The notes under the pieces: generated by a model
What the model was told of the DNA's origin: nothing
The model's database searches: none
The model's input: the letters and a program-made list of their open reading frames with translations, nothing else
DNA from: Urechis unicinctus
Lineage: Eukaryota; Annelida; Polychaeta; Xenopneusta; Urechidae
Reading direction: 5' to 3'
Length of the DNA stretch: 64,000 nucleotides
Assembly (NCBI GenBank): GCA_034190875.2
Contig: CM067348.1
Span: 39,783,295-39,847,294, forward strand
Shown here: positions 39,796-50,633 of the stretch, piece after piece
Layout: each line of letters opens with the position of its first letter
Numbering within the stretch: the first letter of the stretch is position 1
Made by a program: the position numbers and the translations under genes

Positions 39796-42700
39796 ATTTT
39801 GCTGAGACAGAGGGCAATGTCTCAGCGGAGGAACCCGTTCTCAAGCCCGTGTTAACTTATTTAGATGGTAGTAGGGATAGTTTGTTTTTGCACACCAAGG
39901 TGGTTGGGGTGAAATTAGATTGCTTGATTGATACAGGGTCCACTATCAAGGTGATACACCCTAACAAGTTTATGGCAATTGATGTGGAAAAGCGACCTCC
40001 TCTAAGGCCATGGTCAAGCCAAATTAAGTTGGCTGACGGGGGCTTGCTTAGTGCAGATGGGCAAGCTACACTAACATTTGAGATAGGCCACCAGCTTCTA
40101 GAGCACCCAGTTGTTGTTGCAGATATATCGGTCCCTGGGATCATAGGTATGGATTTCCTGTGTAGAAATAAGGGGTTGTTGGATGACGATGAGGGTATTT
40201 TGTCACTAGCAGGAAACAAACACAAGTGTAGCAGAGCGGCAGACTATAAAGATTCAGTGTGTCATGTTTCTCTTGTGGAAACAGTAGTTGTCCCACCTGG
40301 TGCTGAGATATTTACTCCTTGTTCTGTAGTTGGGAATGTCTGTGCCACTAGTGCCATGCTTCAGCCCACCCGTAAATTTCTCGAGAGGAATATTCTCGTT
40401 GCTAAATCTGTGGTCGACCCAAGTGGTGATATGGTACCGTTGAGAGTGATGAATGTAAACCAATCCTCGGTAACTCTGTATTAGGGAACAATTATGGCAA
40501 CAGTTGAGGACATTGAGGAGGTGTCTAGTCAGATCGAAGAAGCCACGGAGTGTGTGTTTGCTGTTGCAAGCAGTTGTACAGCTGATAGGGTAGCCTCCCT
40601 ACCAGAACACTTGAGGGTCTAAAGGTCTAAAGGGGATATAGGCAGGACCGGTTTAGTGTGTCATGAGATAGCCACTGGAAATTCTGCCCCTATAAAGCAA
40701 CACCCCAGACGGATACCCATGACCCTTAGGCAAGAGGCAGACAAAGAGGTAAAAAGGATGTTGGAACTGGGCATCATTGAACCTTCCAACAGTCTCTGGG
40801 CTTCACCAGTGGTCTTGGTAAAAAAGAAGGATGGTTCACTGAGATTTTGTCTAGATTATAGGAGGTTAAATTCAATCACAGTCAAAGATAGCTACCCCAT
40901 ACCCCGAATTGATGAGTCCTTGGAGGCCTTGGGTGGCTCCAAGTGGTTCTCTACTCTAGATTTGGCTAGCGGGTATTGGCAGGTAGAGGTGAAAGAAAGT
41001 GATAGGGCCAAGACAGCCTTTTGTACACCTGGTGGGCTGTGGCAATTCAATGTGATGCCATTTGGCCTAGCCTGTGCCCCTGCCACGTTCGAACGCTTGA
41101 TGGAGCGTGTGTTGGCGGGGTTACACTGGGAAACATGTTTAGTTTACCTAGCTGACATTTTTGTCTTTGGAGACTCCTTTGAGTCCCATATGAGCAGGCT
41201 AGATGAAGTGCTTAGCCGCATCAGGTCAGCCAGCCTGAAGATAGCTCCCCAAAAGTGCCATATTCTGAAGGATAAAGTTCCCTTCTTGGGGCATGTGGTT
41301 TCAAGCGATGGCATAAGTACAGACCCAAAGAAAGTAGAAGCCATAACAAACTGGCCTTCCCCAAAAAATGTCACTGAGGTTCGCAGTTTTGTTGGACTAG
41401 CTTCCTACTATAGATGGTTTGTCCCGAGTTTTGCTGACATTGCCCGTCCATTGCACAAGCTGACAGAAAACAAACAGCCCTTTATTTGGACAGGTCAATG
41501 TCAAGACGCTTTCCATAAGCTGAAGTTTGCCCTTACCTCGAGCCCCCTGCTAGTGTACCCAAATCCAACTGGACAGTATATACTGGACACCGATGCTAGC
41601 AATTCAGCTTTGGGGGCTGTGCTTTCTCAGCAACAAGATGGGGTTGAGTGGGTGATCGCATACTTCAGTAAGACTTTCAATAAGACTGAAAGGAACTATT
41701 GCATAACCCGCCGAGAATTACTTGCAGTCATCTCCTGCTTAAAACAGTTCCACCGCTATTTGTTTGGCAGTCATGTCATTGTGTGCACTGATCATGGGGC
41801 TCTTCGTTGGCTACTAGGGTTCAAAAAGCCAGAGGGACAAATGGCCCGTTGACTGGAAATTATAGGCACATATGACACTGATATTCAGCATAGAGCAGGC
41901 AGGGTCCACAACAACGCTGATGCTTTGTCAAGGAGACCATGTACAGACTGTCGACGCTGCTCTCAGCTAGAGGAGAGGGAGGCTGTAACCTGCATACCTT
42001 CAGAGCTAGACACTCGTAGTCATGCGCTTGACAATACTGTAGAGTATGTTAGGGCCTTAAATAACACTAATGAGAGATGGGTTTCGTCGTGGTCAGATTC
42101 AGATATCAAGCAGTGGCAGCCAGCGGACCCAACTATAGTCGAAGCTTTGAAGTGAGTACAAAGTGGAGTGAAACCAGGGTGGGGGGCAATTGGATCAAAT
42201 TGTTCCTTGACAAAAAGCTTGTGGCAGGTATTTGAAAGGTTGCAGGTTGAGAATGGTATTCTGTATCGGAAGGGCCATGTGCCCACTCGTTTAGTCATCT
42301 CCCGGGCTGTGAGGAAGGAAATATTTGATTTCTTACACAGTAGTAAAATGGCTGCCCACATGGGCATTAGGAGAACCCAGGATAGCACACAGAGAAGGTT
42401 CTGGTGGCCTTGCATGAGGGAGGATGTAGATAGAATGTGCAGGAAATGCGTAGAGTGTCAGTTGAGGAATCCTAGACAAGGGCACCGTAGGGCTCCCCTC
42501 CAGCAATGTCCGGTGGGTTCACCCTGGGAACGCATGGCCATGGATATCCTTAGCCTTTCTGTCCCCTCTGCAACTGGCAAAACCTGCGTCTTAGTTGTCA
42601 GCGACTACTTCAGTAAGTGGACAGAGGCATTTGCTTTGAATGACCACAAGGCTGTCACTGTAGCTGATACCCTGGTGACCGAATTGTTTTGTAGATTCGG

Positions 42701-43045
42701 TACGCCACTAGTGTTACACTCAGATCAGGGTCCAGAATTTCAGGCTGAACTAACAAAAGAGCTCTGCAAGCTCCTCCAGATAAAACAGACCCGAACCACC
42801 CCATACCACCCCCAGTCAGATGGGCAAGTAGAGAGATTTAACCGAACCCTCTTGAATCTACTTGCCAAGCTATGCCAGGACAACCCGGAAGAGTGGGAGG
42901 ACCACCTCCCATATGTGATGTGCGCATACCGGGCCACGGCACATGACAGCACGGGATGCACTCCAAATTCCCTGATTTTTGGGCGGGAGATAACTCTCCC
43001 CGTTGACTTAATATTATCTTCGTCCTTCACATGTGAAGAGGACCA
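39793..43045 (+). pseudogene. pol: pol of gypsy A: protease, RT, RNase H, integrase (broken)
   Basis: All domains share one frame (-1 to gag). Protease: LIDTGSTIKVIH near 39,925. RT: RFCLDYRRLN, SKWFSTLDLASGYWQVEV, then YLAD at about 41,146-41,157 where the family has YxDD. RNase H: YILDTDASNSALGAVLSQ and CTDHGALRWLL. Integrase: HHCC zinc region (HSSKMAAHMG, CRKCVECQ), then MDILSLSV, LHSDQGPEF and DGQVERFNRTLL, giving the D,D,E triad. In-frame stops lie at 40,482 (TAG), 40,620 (TAA, next to an 8-bp repeat TCTAAAGG and an apparent small deletion), 41,850 (TGA) and 42,153 (TGA). The frame ends where the LINE begins; the integrase tail resumes at about 46,990. Confidence 0.93.
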
Positions 43046-43049
43046 TCTT

Positions 43050-43826
43050 TCAGTCATCATTCATCCTAGCCAGGACGGAGATGTCCTGGTTATATCCTGT
43101 GTTGGCATTGAGGTTGGGGATCGCTGCATGTCTTGATTTCCTGGCTTCCCTTTTTGCAACTGCAGACACGATTCGGTCAGCCTCATATGCCTCAGCTCTT
43201 TTAATGGTTTTGGAACGCCATACTTGTCTGTCCTGAGCTATTGTCTCCCAGCTTGTGTGGTTGATGTTACAATCCTTTAAAAACACCTTTAGGGAGTCTT
43301 TGAACCTTTTCTTCTGGCCACCACAAGATCTTTTTCCAGTGGTTAGTTCGCCATATAAGAGCTGTTTTGGTATTCTTTCGTCCGACATTCTGAGGACATG
43401 GCCAGCCCAGCGGAGTTGGATCCTCTTGAGCATTGCAAAGATGCTTTGCATTTTGGCTCTGGCAAGTACTTCAGTGTCAGAAATCATATCTTGCCATTTG
43501 ATGTTTAAGAGTTTTCTCAGGCAAGTAAGGTGAAGACGGTTAATCTTCCTGGCATGGCGTTGGTAAACAGTCCAAGACTCGGCACCACCATAAAGGAGAG
43601 AGGTAAGAACTACAGCCCGATAGACCTGGAGTTTGGTTTCTAGGGAGAGTCCTTTCCTATTCCATACTGAGTGTCTAAGTCTGCCAAAAGCTTGGCTAGC
43701 CTTGGATATCCTGGAGAGCACTTCGTCATCTATATGGATTGTGTTAGAGAGTGTGCTGCCAAGGTATGTGAATTTAGCAGTGTTTGATAGCATTTGGTTG
43801 TTTACATTTATTTCTGTGCAGAACAT
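43050..43826 (-). pseudogene. LINE ORF, C-terminal part after the frameshift
   Basis: 258 codons continue the LINE protein: FTYLGSTLSNTIHIDDEV, LYGGAESWTVYQRHARKI, LRWAGHVLRMSDERIPKQLL and KRFKDSLKVFLKDC are the thumb and connection regions typical of these LINE proteins. It ends NTGYNQDISVLARMNDD and a TGA at 43,052-43,050. Often such ORFs end in a cysteine/histidine finger, which is missing here. The single indel in an A run may be real or a sequencing error; otherwise the ORF is clean, so the LINE copy is young. Confidence 0.88.
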
Positions 43827-46306
43827 ATTTTTCCTGGTGCTGGTTGGTAAAGCACTTCAGTCTTTTTTGTACTAATGGTTAGACCAAAATTGTCACAGGA
43901 TGTTGCAAAACTGTCCATGCAATGTTGCATTGCATTCTCATTTGGTGCAGCAAGGGCACAGTCATCGGCAAACAGGAAGTCTCTTACTTTAGTGATGTTG
44001 ACCTTTGTTTTAGCTTTGAGACGTTGAAGATTGAAGAGATCTCCATCAGTTCGATATCTGATTTCAAAACCCGGATCTTCTGGTTTGAAAGCTAGGCTTA
44101 GCATTGCTGAGAAGATCATGCTGAAGAGTGTAGGTGCAAGTACACACCCTTGTTTCACACCGTTTGAAACATCGAAAGGGTCGGAAAATTCGCCACTATC
44201 AAGTACTCTTGCCTGCATGCCATCATGAAACTCCCTAATTATGGAGACAAATTTGTCTGGGCAACCAAATTTGGACATTATCTTCCAAAGACCTTCTCTG
44301 CACACTGTATCGAAGGCCTTTGTGAGGTCGATAAATGTGAAGTACAGATCAACATTTTGTTCCTGACATTTTTCCTGAAGTTGTCTGGCTGCAAATATCA
44401 TGTCGATTGTCCCACGGTCTTTCCTAAATCCGCATTGGCTTTCTGGTAAGAGCCCTAGCTCCAGGTGTTTAATGAGCCTGTTCAGAAGAATTCGAGCAAG
44501 TATTTTTCCGGCTATTGATAGCAGAGAAATGCCTCTGTGGTTATCACAGGATTTGCCACTGCCTTTCTTTTTGTATAGATGGACTATGTTTGCATCTTTG
44601 AATTCCTGAGGTATTTTAGATTGATTCCACATTTGTTGAATCAATTTTGTGAGCTTTCTATGGAGTTCTGCACCTCCAAATTTGTAGATTTCAGCAGGTA
44701 TAGCATCTGAACCAGGTGCTTTTCCACTTGATAATTGTTTTATTGCTTTATCGACTTCCACAATAGATGGTATAATATTTAGGTCATGGTTCGTTGGGAC
44801 CTGTGGGAGTTTTTCTAAGGCGTCGGAATTTACCTGAGAGGGTTTGTTTAGGACACTTTCGAAGTGTTCAGCCCGTCTATTTAAAATTCCATCTTTGTCT
44901 GTAATGAGAGTATTTCCATCAGAGGAGAGAAGCGGGGAGCAGCTTGATGATTGAGGCCCAAACAGAGTCCTTAGGGCAGCATAGAAATTCCTCATGTCAT
45001 GAATGTCTGCATAATGCTGAATTTCATCCGCTCTGTCTTGGTACCATTTGTTCTCCATCTCTCTTAATCTGCGTTGGATAGTACTACAATTTTTCTGGTG
45101 AGCAACCTTATTTGCTGTTGAGGGATTGTTGTTAAGGTTTCTTAATGATGTCTTTCTATTTTCTAATAACAGCTTTATGTCATTGTCATTATCATCAAAC
45201 CAGTCTTGATGTTGTTTTCGTGGATGTCCTAGGACATCTTGCGATGTGGCATACACAGTGTCTCGGAAAGATGACCAGTTTTCTTCGATATCCATGGAGT
45301 TTAGCTGGAGGTCATCCAGTTTAGTCTCCATTTCATCCTGGAGTTTCTTTTGAACTGACGTGTCTTTTAGTTTAGACAAATCGTGTTTTTTGGTTGTTTT
45401 AGACCTCTGTGGACGTCTCTGTGGTTGTATTTTTAGCTTCATCTTAGATCTTAGAAGTCTGTGATCAGTCCAACACTCTGCAACACATATTTTTTTGGTT
45501 ATCGAGACATCTTGTCTGTCTGATTTTCTGACAATAACAAAGTCAATTAAATGCCAATGCTTTGATCTTGGGTGCATCCAGGTTGTTTTGTTTCTTGTAC
45601 GAAGTCTAAAGACAGTATTTGTTATAAGTAGCTGGTGCTCTGTGCAAAACTGCAGCAATAAGTGACCATTGCTATTTGATTTTCCAACCCCATGTATACC
45701 AATAACATCTGTCCAGGTGGCATGATCATTTCCTACTCTTGCATTGAAGTCGCCGAGGAGGACTAGTTTGTGACTCTTGGGAGTGTTGGACGCAAGTTGG
45801 TGTAGGTCCTGGTAAAACTTGTCCTTTGCATCATCAGGGTTTGTCATTGTTGGAGCATAGCAGCTGATTACTGTGGCATACTTATCTGTACCAATTGGAA
45901 GGCAAAGAGACATGAGGCGGTCATTTACACCTTTAGGTAAACTTGCAAGTTTCTTGACCAGGTGATTCTTGACTGCGAATCCAACACCTGATTCACGCCG
46001 ATAATCAATAGCCTTTCCACTCCAAAAGAATGTATAGCCAGCTCCAATCTCAGTTAGTTGCCCTTCTTCAGCAAAACGTGTTTCACTGAGGGCAGCAATG
46101 TCTATGTTGTACCGTGCGAGCTCATGGCCGACAAGTGCTTTTCTTCTGCCTGGCCTATGAGAATTTGGGTTATCAAGAAGTGTACGCACATTCCAAGCCC
46201 CAAATACAAGGTTTGTGGTTTTAATTTGTTTCTTATTGTTTCTACCGCTGAGGTAGGATCCTTTCCAGCCGTGGTAAGCTGAACAGGTAGATTGTGAAGC
46301 AGACAA
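43808..46306 (-). pseudogene. LINE ORF: endonuclease and reverse transcriptase (5' part)
   Basis: An APE-type endonuclease comes first: WNVRTLLDNP, ALSETRF, CYAPTMTNP, GDFNARVGND and WTDHRLLRSK hold the usual catalytic residues. A linker of about 200 residues follows, then RT motifs: GKAPGSDAIPAEIYKFGG, CGFRKDRGTIDMIFAARQLQ, FIDLTKAFDTVCREGLW, GVKQGCVLAPTLFS and FLFADDCALAA, so the FADD active site is intact. No ATG precedes the endonuclease in this frame, so the true start may be upstream in another frame. The frame is lost near 43,830 at GGAAAAATATG, where a one-base change in the A run moves the rest into the next frame. Confidence 0.9.
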
Positions 46307-46985
46307 TGTTTAGGGCACCTTTTCTAGCCCCTTCCTCATTCTAGGGAGGTGAGCAGTGCTGTCCTTAAGAGAGCTGCTCAGTTACTCAGGGGGCTGCCGA
46401 ATTCCATCACTGCTTCTTACAATGAAAGACGACCATATGGCCTGAGCTGCCTGTGTGCAGGTTTGTGACTGACAGCTTCCAGTGTATCCGCACCTGCTGC
46501 TTCACCACTTGCCCGTCGCCACAGGACTTTTGAGGATGAGTTGGTTGAATGAAAGATGAGGTGCGCGTGAATTTGATTAAAGTGAGGGAGATTTGCGCAG
46601 AGTCAGCCTCACTCTCTCGTCTCTGCAAAACGTTTTTCAATGGCAAGAAGTAATCAAGACGATCGAAGGTTCTGAAGAGGTGCAGGAGTTGCCAGAATGT
46701 AGACAGAATTTGTCTACAGACTGCCTTAGGGGCTCCACTCCCGATTTTCTGTTAGGGTTTACTCCCTTAGCCTTTGGCTGAAGAACCTTATACCTGAAGG
46801 CACAGGATTTTGACTGACTGTGATACTAAGAGGAACTAAGTACGAGGAACCATAGCTGTCAAGAGTACCGTGCTGTTTACAGCCAAAGCTGGTATGAACT
46901 CACAAACACCCTGACGGAACCCTAACTAGCCCTAGTAACCATCACAGCCAGAGCACAGATAAGGCGCTGGATGCCATCCCAGTAT

Positions 46986-47403
46986 TCATGGACCTCATGT
47001 CCACGCCTGTCGTAGAGAGTTTAGTATAGGGGATTGGGTATTGAGGTACTATCCTCCGGCCACTGTTGGCAATAAGCTAGCCTCCCCTTACCAGGGCCCT
47101 TTCTTGGTCACTGCCAAACCAAATGCAGTAACTTGCACCTTGAAAAAGGCACCAAGGTCAAAAGAAGTTACTGTTCATGTGAATGACTTAAATCAATATT
47201 GGGGCCCTGATCACCTGCCTTCATGGCTGAGGAATGAAGCCATTGATCAGGCACATACAGATAGGGAAACTGAAACTTCTGAGTCTGACAGTGACCGAGA
47301 TAGGCCGAGTGATCCCCCGCAGATTGTACGGGAACCTGTGATAAGCAATAGGGGAACTCGTACGCGGAGGAACGTCAGGCCTCCAGATAGATTGGGGTGG
47401 TAG
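46986..47403 (+). pseudogene. pol: gypsy A integrase C-terminal domain (after LINE)
   Basis: The frame REFSIGDWVLRYYPPATVG, then KLASPYQGPFLVTA and VHVNDLNQYWG is the GPY/F module that ends Ty3/gypsy integrases, followed by an acidic DTETSESDSDRDR-type tail and a stop at 47,403. It lost its N-terminal part to the LINE insertion. There are no chromodomain motifs. Confidence 0.88.
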
Positions 47404-47608
47404 CATGGCCATTTGAGGAATAAGTAAATCCTCAGTCGGGTTTGGGGTCTACCATTCGCTGATGGCATGTTGTCGTTAGTTAGTATTGTTAATACTGTTA
47501 GTTGTTTTTATTGATGTCTAAGTAGAGGTCCATTAATCTAGAGGCTAAGAGTGATGACCTCTGGTGCCATAAAAAGCTGTGGGCCGTTTGCCATTCACGC
47601 ATGTGTTA

Positions 47609-48772
47609 ATGTGTGCAGCCATGTCGGGTAGAGCGAGCCGTTGTAAGAGGTGCAACTTGATGCTGCCAAGTAGGAGGGCACTCAAGCTTCACAATGCTGA
47701 GACACACGACGAGGGGAGGCTGTGCAAGCATTGCAAGTTCCGTTTGCCGTTTGGGGAATCCCGGAAGATGTCGGCCCATGTGAGACAGTGCCACCCAAAT
47801 GCTGACAAGAGGCCGCACTCTCCCTCTCCCGCCCAGCGCTCCGTCAGGCAGAAAGTGGAAGCCGAGCCACCCATCTTGGAAGATGTGGAGTACCCTCTAC
47901 GTTCCCCTTCTCCTCTCCAGCCTCTAACCCCACTTTCTGACCTGTGGGAGCTGGAGGAACTCCTCTCGATGGACCCTTATTATCAGGAATTACCGTCTCC
48001 ACCAGCAGCCTCCTCGCCTTCGACCAACGTTTCATCTGCTACCTCATCCACTGACTCCGTTGAGTGTAAAAGGGAAGCTGAGCCAACTGTCTCGGGAGCT
48101 GCGGATTTACCTCCGCGTACCCCTTCTCCTCTCCAGCCTCTAACCCCTCTTTCTGACGTGTGGGAACTAGAGGAACTCTCGCTCGGCCCCTATAAGGTAT
48201 TGCTGTCGCCATTAGCAGTCACTATGCCTGTCACCTCCGCTACATCTGCTGCCCCATCCACTGACTCGGCTGGGCATAAAAAGGAAGCGGAGCCACCTGT
48301 CTCGACAGGTGCGGATTTCCCTCCTCGTGCCGCTTCTTCTCTCCAGCCTCTGACCCCCCTGTCAGACATGTGGGAACTGGAGGAACGCTCACCCAGCCCC
48401 TTTGAGGTATTACTGTCGCCACCAGCAGCCACCTTGCCTTCGACTTGTGTTCCTTCGGCTACATCTACCTCAGCTGCTGCTGACATGGTTGAAACCTGTA
48501 CCCCATCTTCCGCCCACTCACTGGTCACCCCGGTGATAGACTTTAAGGTGATCCCCCTAACTCCTTTGGGGATTCCCCTTCGCAGATGGGCAGACCCCCA
48601 TGCTTTCTTCTTGGCAGCACCATCGCTGACAAATACATCACCGCAGGCGGCTCTGCTGAGAAAATTCTGGCTGGGCCCGCCACGCCAATCCATACCTGAC
48701 CTTCCTAGAGGACGACGCTGGCACCATTACACGGATGGAAAGGGCTGTGCTACCAAACGGCACAACATATGA
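47609..48772 (+). CDS. Accessory ORF of gypsy A: two C2H2 fingers plus repeats
   Basis: In the env position between pol and the 3' LTR lies an uninterrupted 387-residue ORF (ATG 47,609; a second ATG at 47,621; the open frame starts at 47,579). Residues 12-33 fit C-x2-C-x12-H-x4-H and residues 39-62 fit C-x2-C-x14-H-x4-H, so two zinc fingers are likely. The rest is proline-, serine- and acid-rich and holds three repeats of about 72 residues sharing LQPLTPLSD-WELEE (DNA about 47,907, 48,124 and 48,327). No signal peptide or membrane segment is seen, so it is not an envelope protein. A nucleic-acid-binding regulatory or assembly role is inference. Unlike gag and pol it has no stop, frameshift or insertion. 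Confidence 0.75.
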   Translation: MCAAMSGRASRCKRCNLMLPSRRALKLHNAETHDEGRLCKHCKFRLPFGESRKMSAHVRQCHPNADKRPHSPSPAQRSVRQKVEAEPPILEDVEYPLRSPSPLQPLTPLSDLWELEELLSMDPYYQELPSPPAASSPSTNVSSATSSTDSVECKREAEPTVSGAADLPPRTPSPLQPLTPLSDVWELEELSLGPYKVLLSPLAVTMPVTSATSAAPSTDSAGHKKEAEPPVSTGADFPPRAASSLQPLTPLSDMWELEERSPSPFEVLLSPPAATLPSTCVPSATSTSAAADMVETCTPSSAHSLVTPVIDFKVIPLTPLGIPLRRWADPHAFFLAAPSLTNTSPQAALLRKFWLGPPRQSIPDLPRGRRWHHYTDGKGCATKRHNI

Positions 48773-48930
48773 ACTGTCAGCGGCCTGGACGCCAAAACCA
48801 AGTGTTATATGCAGAAAGACCAAGTCAACCCAGACCTCTACTTAGATTGTGTTGTGATTATTTCTAAACATTTTGTTTTCTAGGTGTTGGTGTATGCTTG
48901 TATGTGGCATGTTTGGGCCAAACACTTAGT

Positions 48931-48943
48931 AATGTGGGGGCAG
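48931..48943 (+). promoter_or_regulatory. Polypurine tract of gypsy A
   Basis: AATGTGGGGGCAG ends directly at the 3' LTR start TGCGGCAG. A short G-rich purine block is the expected plus-strand primer; it is interrupted by T and C, so it is weak. Confidence 0.5.
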
Positions 48944-49526
48944 TGCGGCAGAAGCGGGTTTCCGCGCCAAACTGCTTCCCGCTCTAGGTGGGGGGTCTGA
49001 GTCCCGCAGGAAATGATGTGTAATATATTTTGTTCATTTGTTTAACTTGTGTCTTAATGTACTTTTGTATTGATGTTTCCTGTGTAAGTATATTGATGTT
49101 TCCTGTGTATATTGATGTTTCCTGTGTTTTTATATAACATATAACTTGTACAATATTTTAATGTCTATGTACTTATTATGATGTGAACATTTCACGTGGA
49201 TTACCGCATGGTCACGTGACTTTGTATATATAAGCTGGGGCATCTTCCGCAGCGAGGAGGATAGCATTTTTGGAGCTGAATAAAGACTTGTAGTTTTGTA
49301 AGAAAGCCTTATTGAAGTTTTGCTGGTGAGTTCTATTCAGTGGAACTATATTGCGGGTATTTCAGTCAGTCAGGGTTGTCTGGAGGTTCTGTAAAGCGGG
49401 ACCTCAAAATGGCACAGGCTGTCTCGATTTATCGGTAATAGTTGTGGCTGAGTCAGAACTAATGAAGCTAACGGAAAGTCCGACAACAATCCCATTTCGC
49501 TATTTTGAAACCACTTGCACGCTACA
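48944..49526 (+). repeat. 3' LTR of gypsy A
   Basis: Starts TGCGGCAG, ends GCTACA, and repeats the 5' LTR with six substitutions by eye, a missing ATAT in the TATA region, a 6-bp insertion (CACAGG) and two smaller indels. The three 18-bp repeats are kept. Confidence 0.92.
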
Positions 49527-49779
49527 CATACAATATGAATGTAGACGTCCTGTTTTGGGGTAAATAGTACATAGGTATAACAAATAATAACATGACATTA
49601 ATGGGAATAATTTCTGAAAAGGAAAAAACACTCTGAAAATGAATAGTTAAACATAAATTGGAAGATGAATAATCTGAAAATGAATAAATGAGGATAGTTA
49701 AATATTAATTGGTAGATGGTGTATATATTGGCAAATGGTGTCACAAATCGGTAAATGTTGTCATAAATTGGTAATGTTG

Positions 49780-50435
49780 TCATAAATTGGTGATGTGCAT
49801 CTTTCGCGCCAGAGACTTGGTGGCGCTGTTGAGTTTGTCCTCAAAAATCCACTCAGATTGTCCGCCAGCAAACATGATGTTATACTTTACTTTATTTGAA
49901 AATCGAGGAACCTTTGATCCAATCAATTTTACTACATCATGTGTCTTCCCATCCTTACGTAGGCTTGTGGCTTGTGGGAAGTTTTTGTTAAGGCAGTTGT
50001 TGGTGGGATATTTTGTCGGGAGGGAGCATTTGCACGTGTTGTTTCGAATGATTGTTTGCATGAAAGCTGTCGGGGCAGAAGGCTTGGTGTATCAGCTGTG
50101 GAGGGTGTTGAAGGGGCCATGTAAACAACGCTGGGGGTAGCGAATCTGTCAGCAGTCCAATCCACTCGAGGGCGTAGTCCTGCTCTGCGGGGCGCATTGT
50201 CAGGCACGTCGGAGTCCGAATCGTCATTATCTGTTGCAGCTTGGTTAAAGCTGTCGCTGGGAAGATCCTCTTCCGATAGATCCCCGAGATCTTCGACATT
50301 CAACGGATCCCATTTGTTGGTCTTTGCCCCTATGTGTCCCTTCTTCAGACGCATAACATTGACGGTCTTGTCCAAGTGCTTCCCGTCTGATAGGCGTTTT
50401 AATTTAACTGTGGTAGGGGTTGCATATCCGTTCAA
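49780..50435 (-). pseudogene. pol: Family B pol C-terminus (integrase tail)
   Basis: From 50,435 the frame reads VKLKRLSDGKHLDKTVNVMR and LKKGHIGAKTNKWDPLN, the strand-rich end of Ty3/gypsy integrases, then an acidic and a basic (RRAGLRPRVDW) tail. A second overlapping frame below 50,061 gives KYNIMFAGGQSEWIFEDKLN, which has the look of a chromodomain or a related retroelement reader module. That module recurs decayed near 55,740-55,793 (MFVGEQYEWVFED). A frame shift between the two parts marks a dead copy. Confidence 0.5.
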
Positions 50436-50595
50436 TAAATTTAGAATTTACCCTTAAATTTTGAAAATTGACTTTGTTAAACTAATTGAAGGTTGATGAA
50501 ATGGAGTTTGGAATATGAGTTATAAAGTAAAGGGACAGCACGACACGAGCCCAATATTATTAGATTTTGAATTTTGAGTGATCCCAGGGTAGCTT

Positions 50596-50633
50596 GGACA
50601 TGCGCCAATACTGTTTTACATTGGCACATGTCC
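50596..50633. repeat. Hairpin in family B, copy 3
   Basis: Arms GGACATGCGCCAAT (50,596-50,609) and ATTGGCACATGTCC (50,620-50,633), as at 35,707. Confidence 0.75.

Larger units (their letters stand above)
43045..46985 (-). mobile_element. APE-type non-LTR retrotransposon (LINE) nested in gypsy A
   Basis: It interrupts the gypsy integrase between its catalytic core and C-terminal domain. The 3' end is only a few bases after the ORF stop at 43,050, so there is almost no 3' UTR and no poly(A) tail is seen. About 680 bp of 5' leader (46,306-46,985) precede the ORF. Both junctions are approximate to about 15 bp, and no target-site duplication was recognised. The clade is not assigned; the endonuclease resembles proteins often labelled craniofacial development protein 2-like. 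Confidence 0.9.
37095..49526 (+). mobile_element. Ty3/gypsy LTR retrotransposon, family A, with nested LINE
   Basis: LTRs at 37,095-37,675 and 48,944-49,526 enclose gag, protease, reverse transcriptase, RNase H and integrase in the Ty3/gypsy order, followed by an extra ORF. A LINE of about 3.9 kb sits in antisense in the integrase (about 43,045-46,985). Without it the element is about 8.5 kb. By eye the two LTRs differ by six substitutions and four short indels, so the insertion is young, yet gag carries one nonsense codon and pol four, and the catalytic RT motif is altered. The flanks are CATACAAG (left) and CATACAAT (right), and the empty-site sequence CATATAAAATGAATA exists in family B copies at 52,485 and 55,567. 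Confidence 0.95.

Noticed and set aside
47689-48693. Long minus-strand ORFs opposite the zinc-finger ORF
   Set aside because: Shadow frames of a GC-rich repetitive ORF; no motif, and the plus frame has ordered zinc-finger cysteines and histidines.
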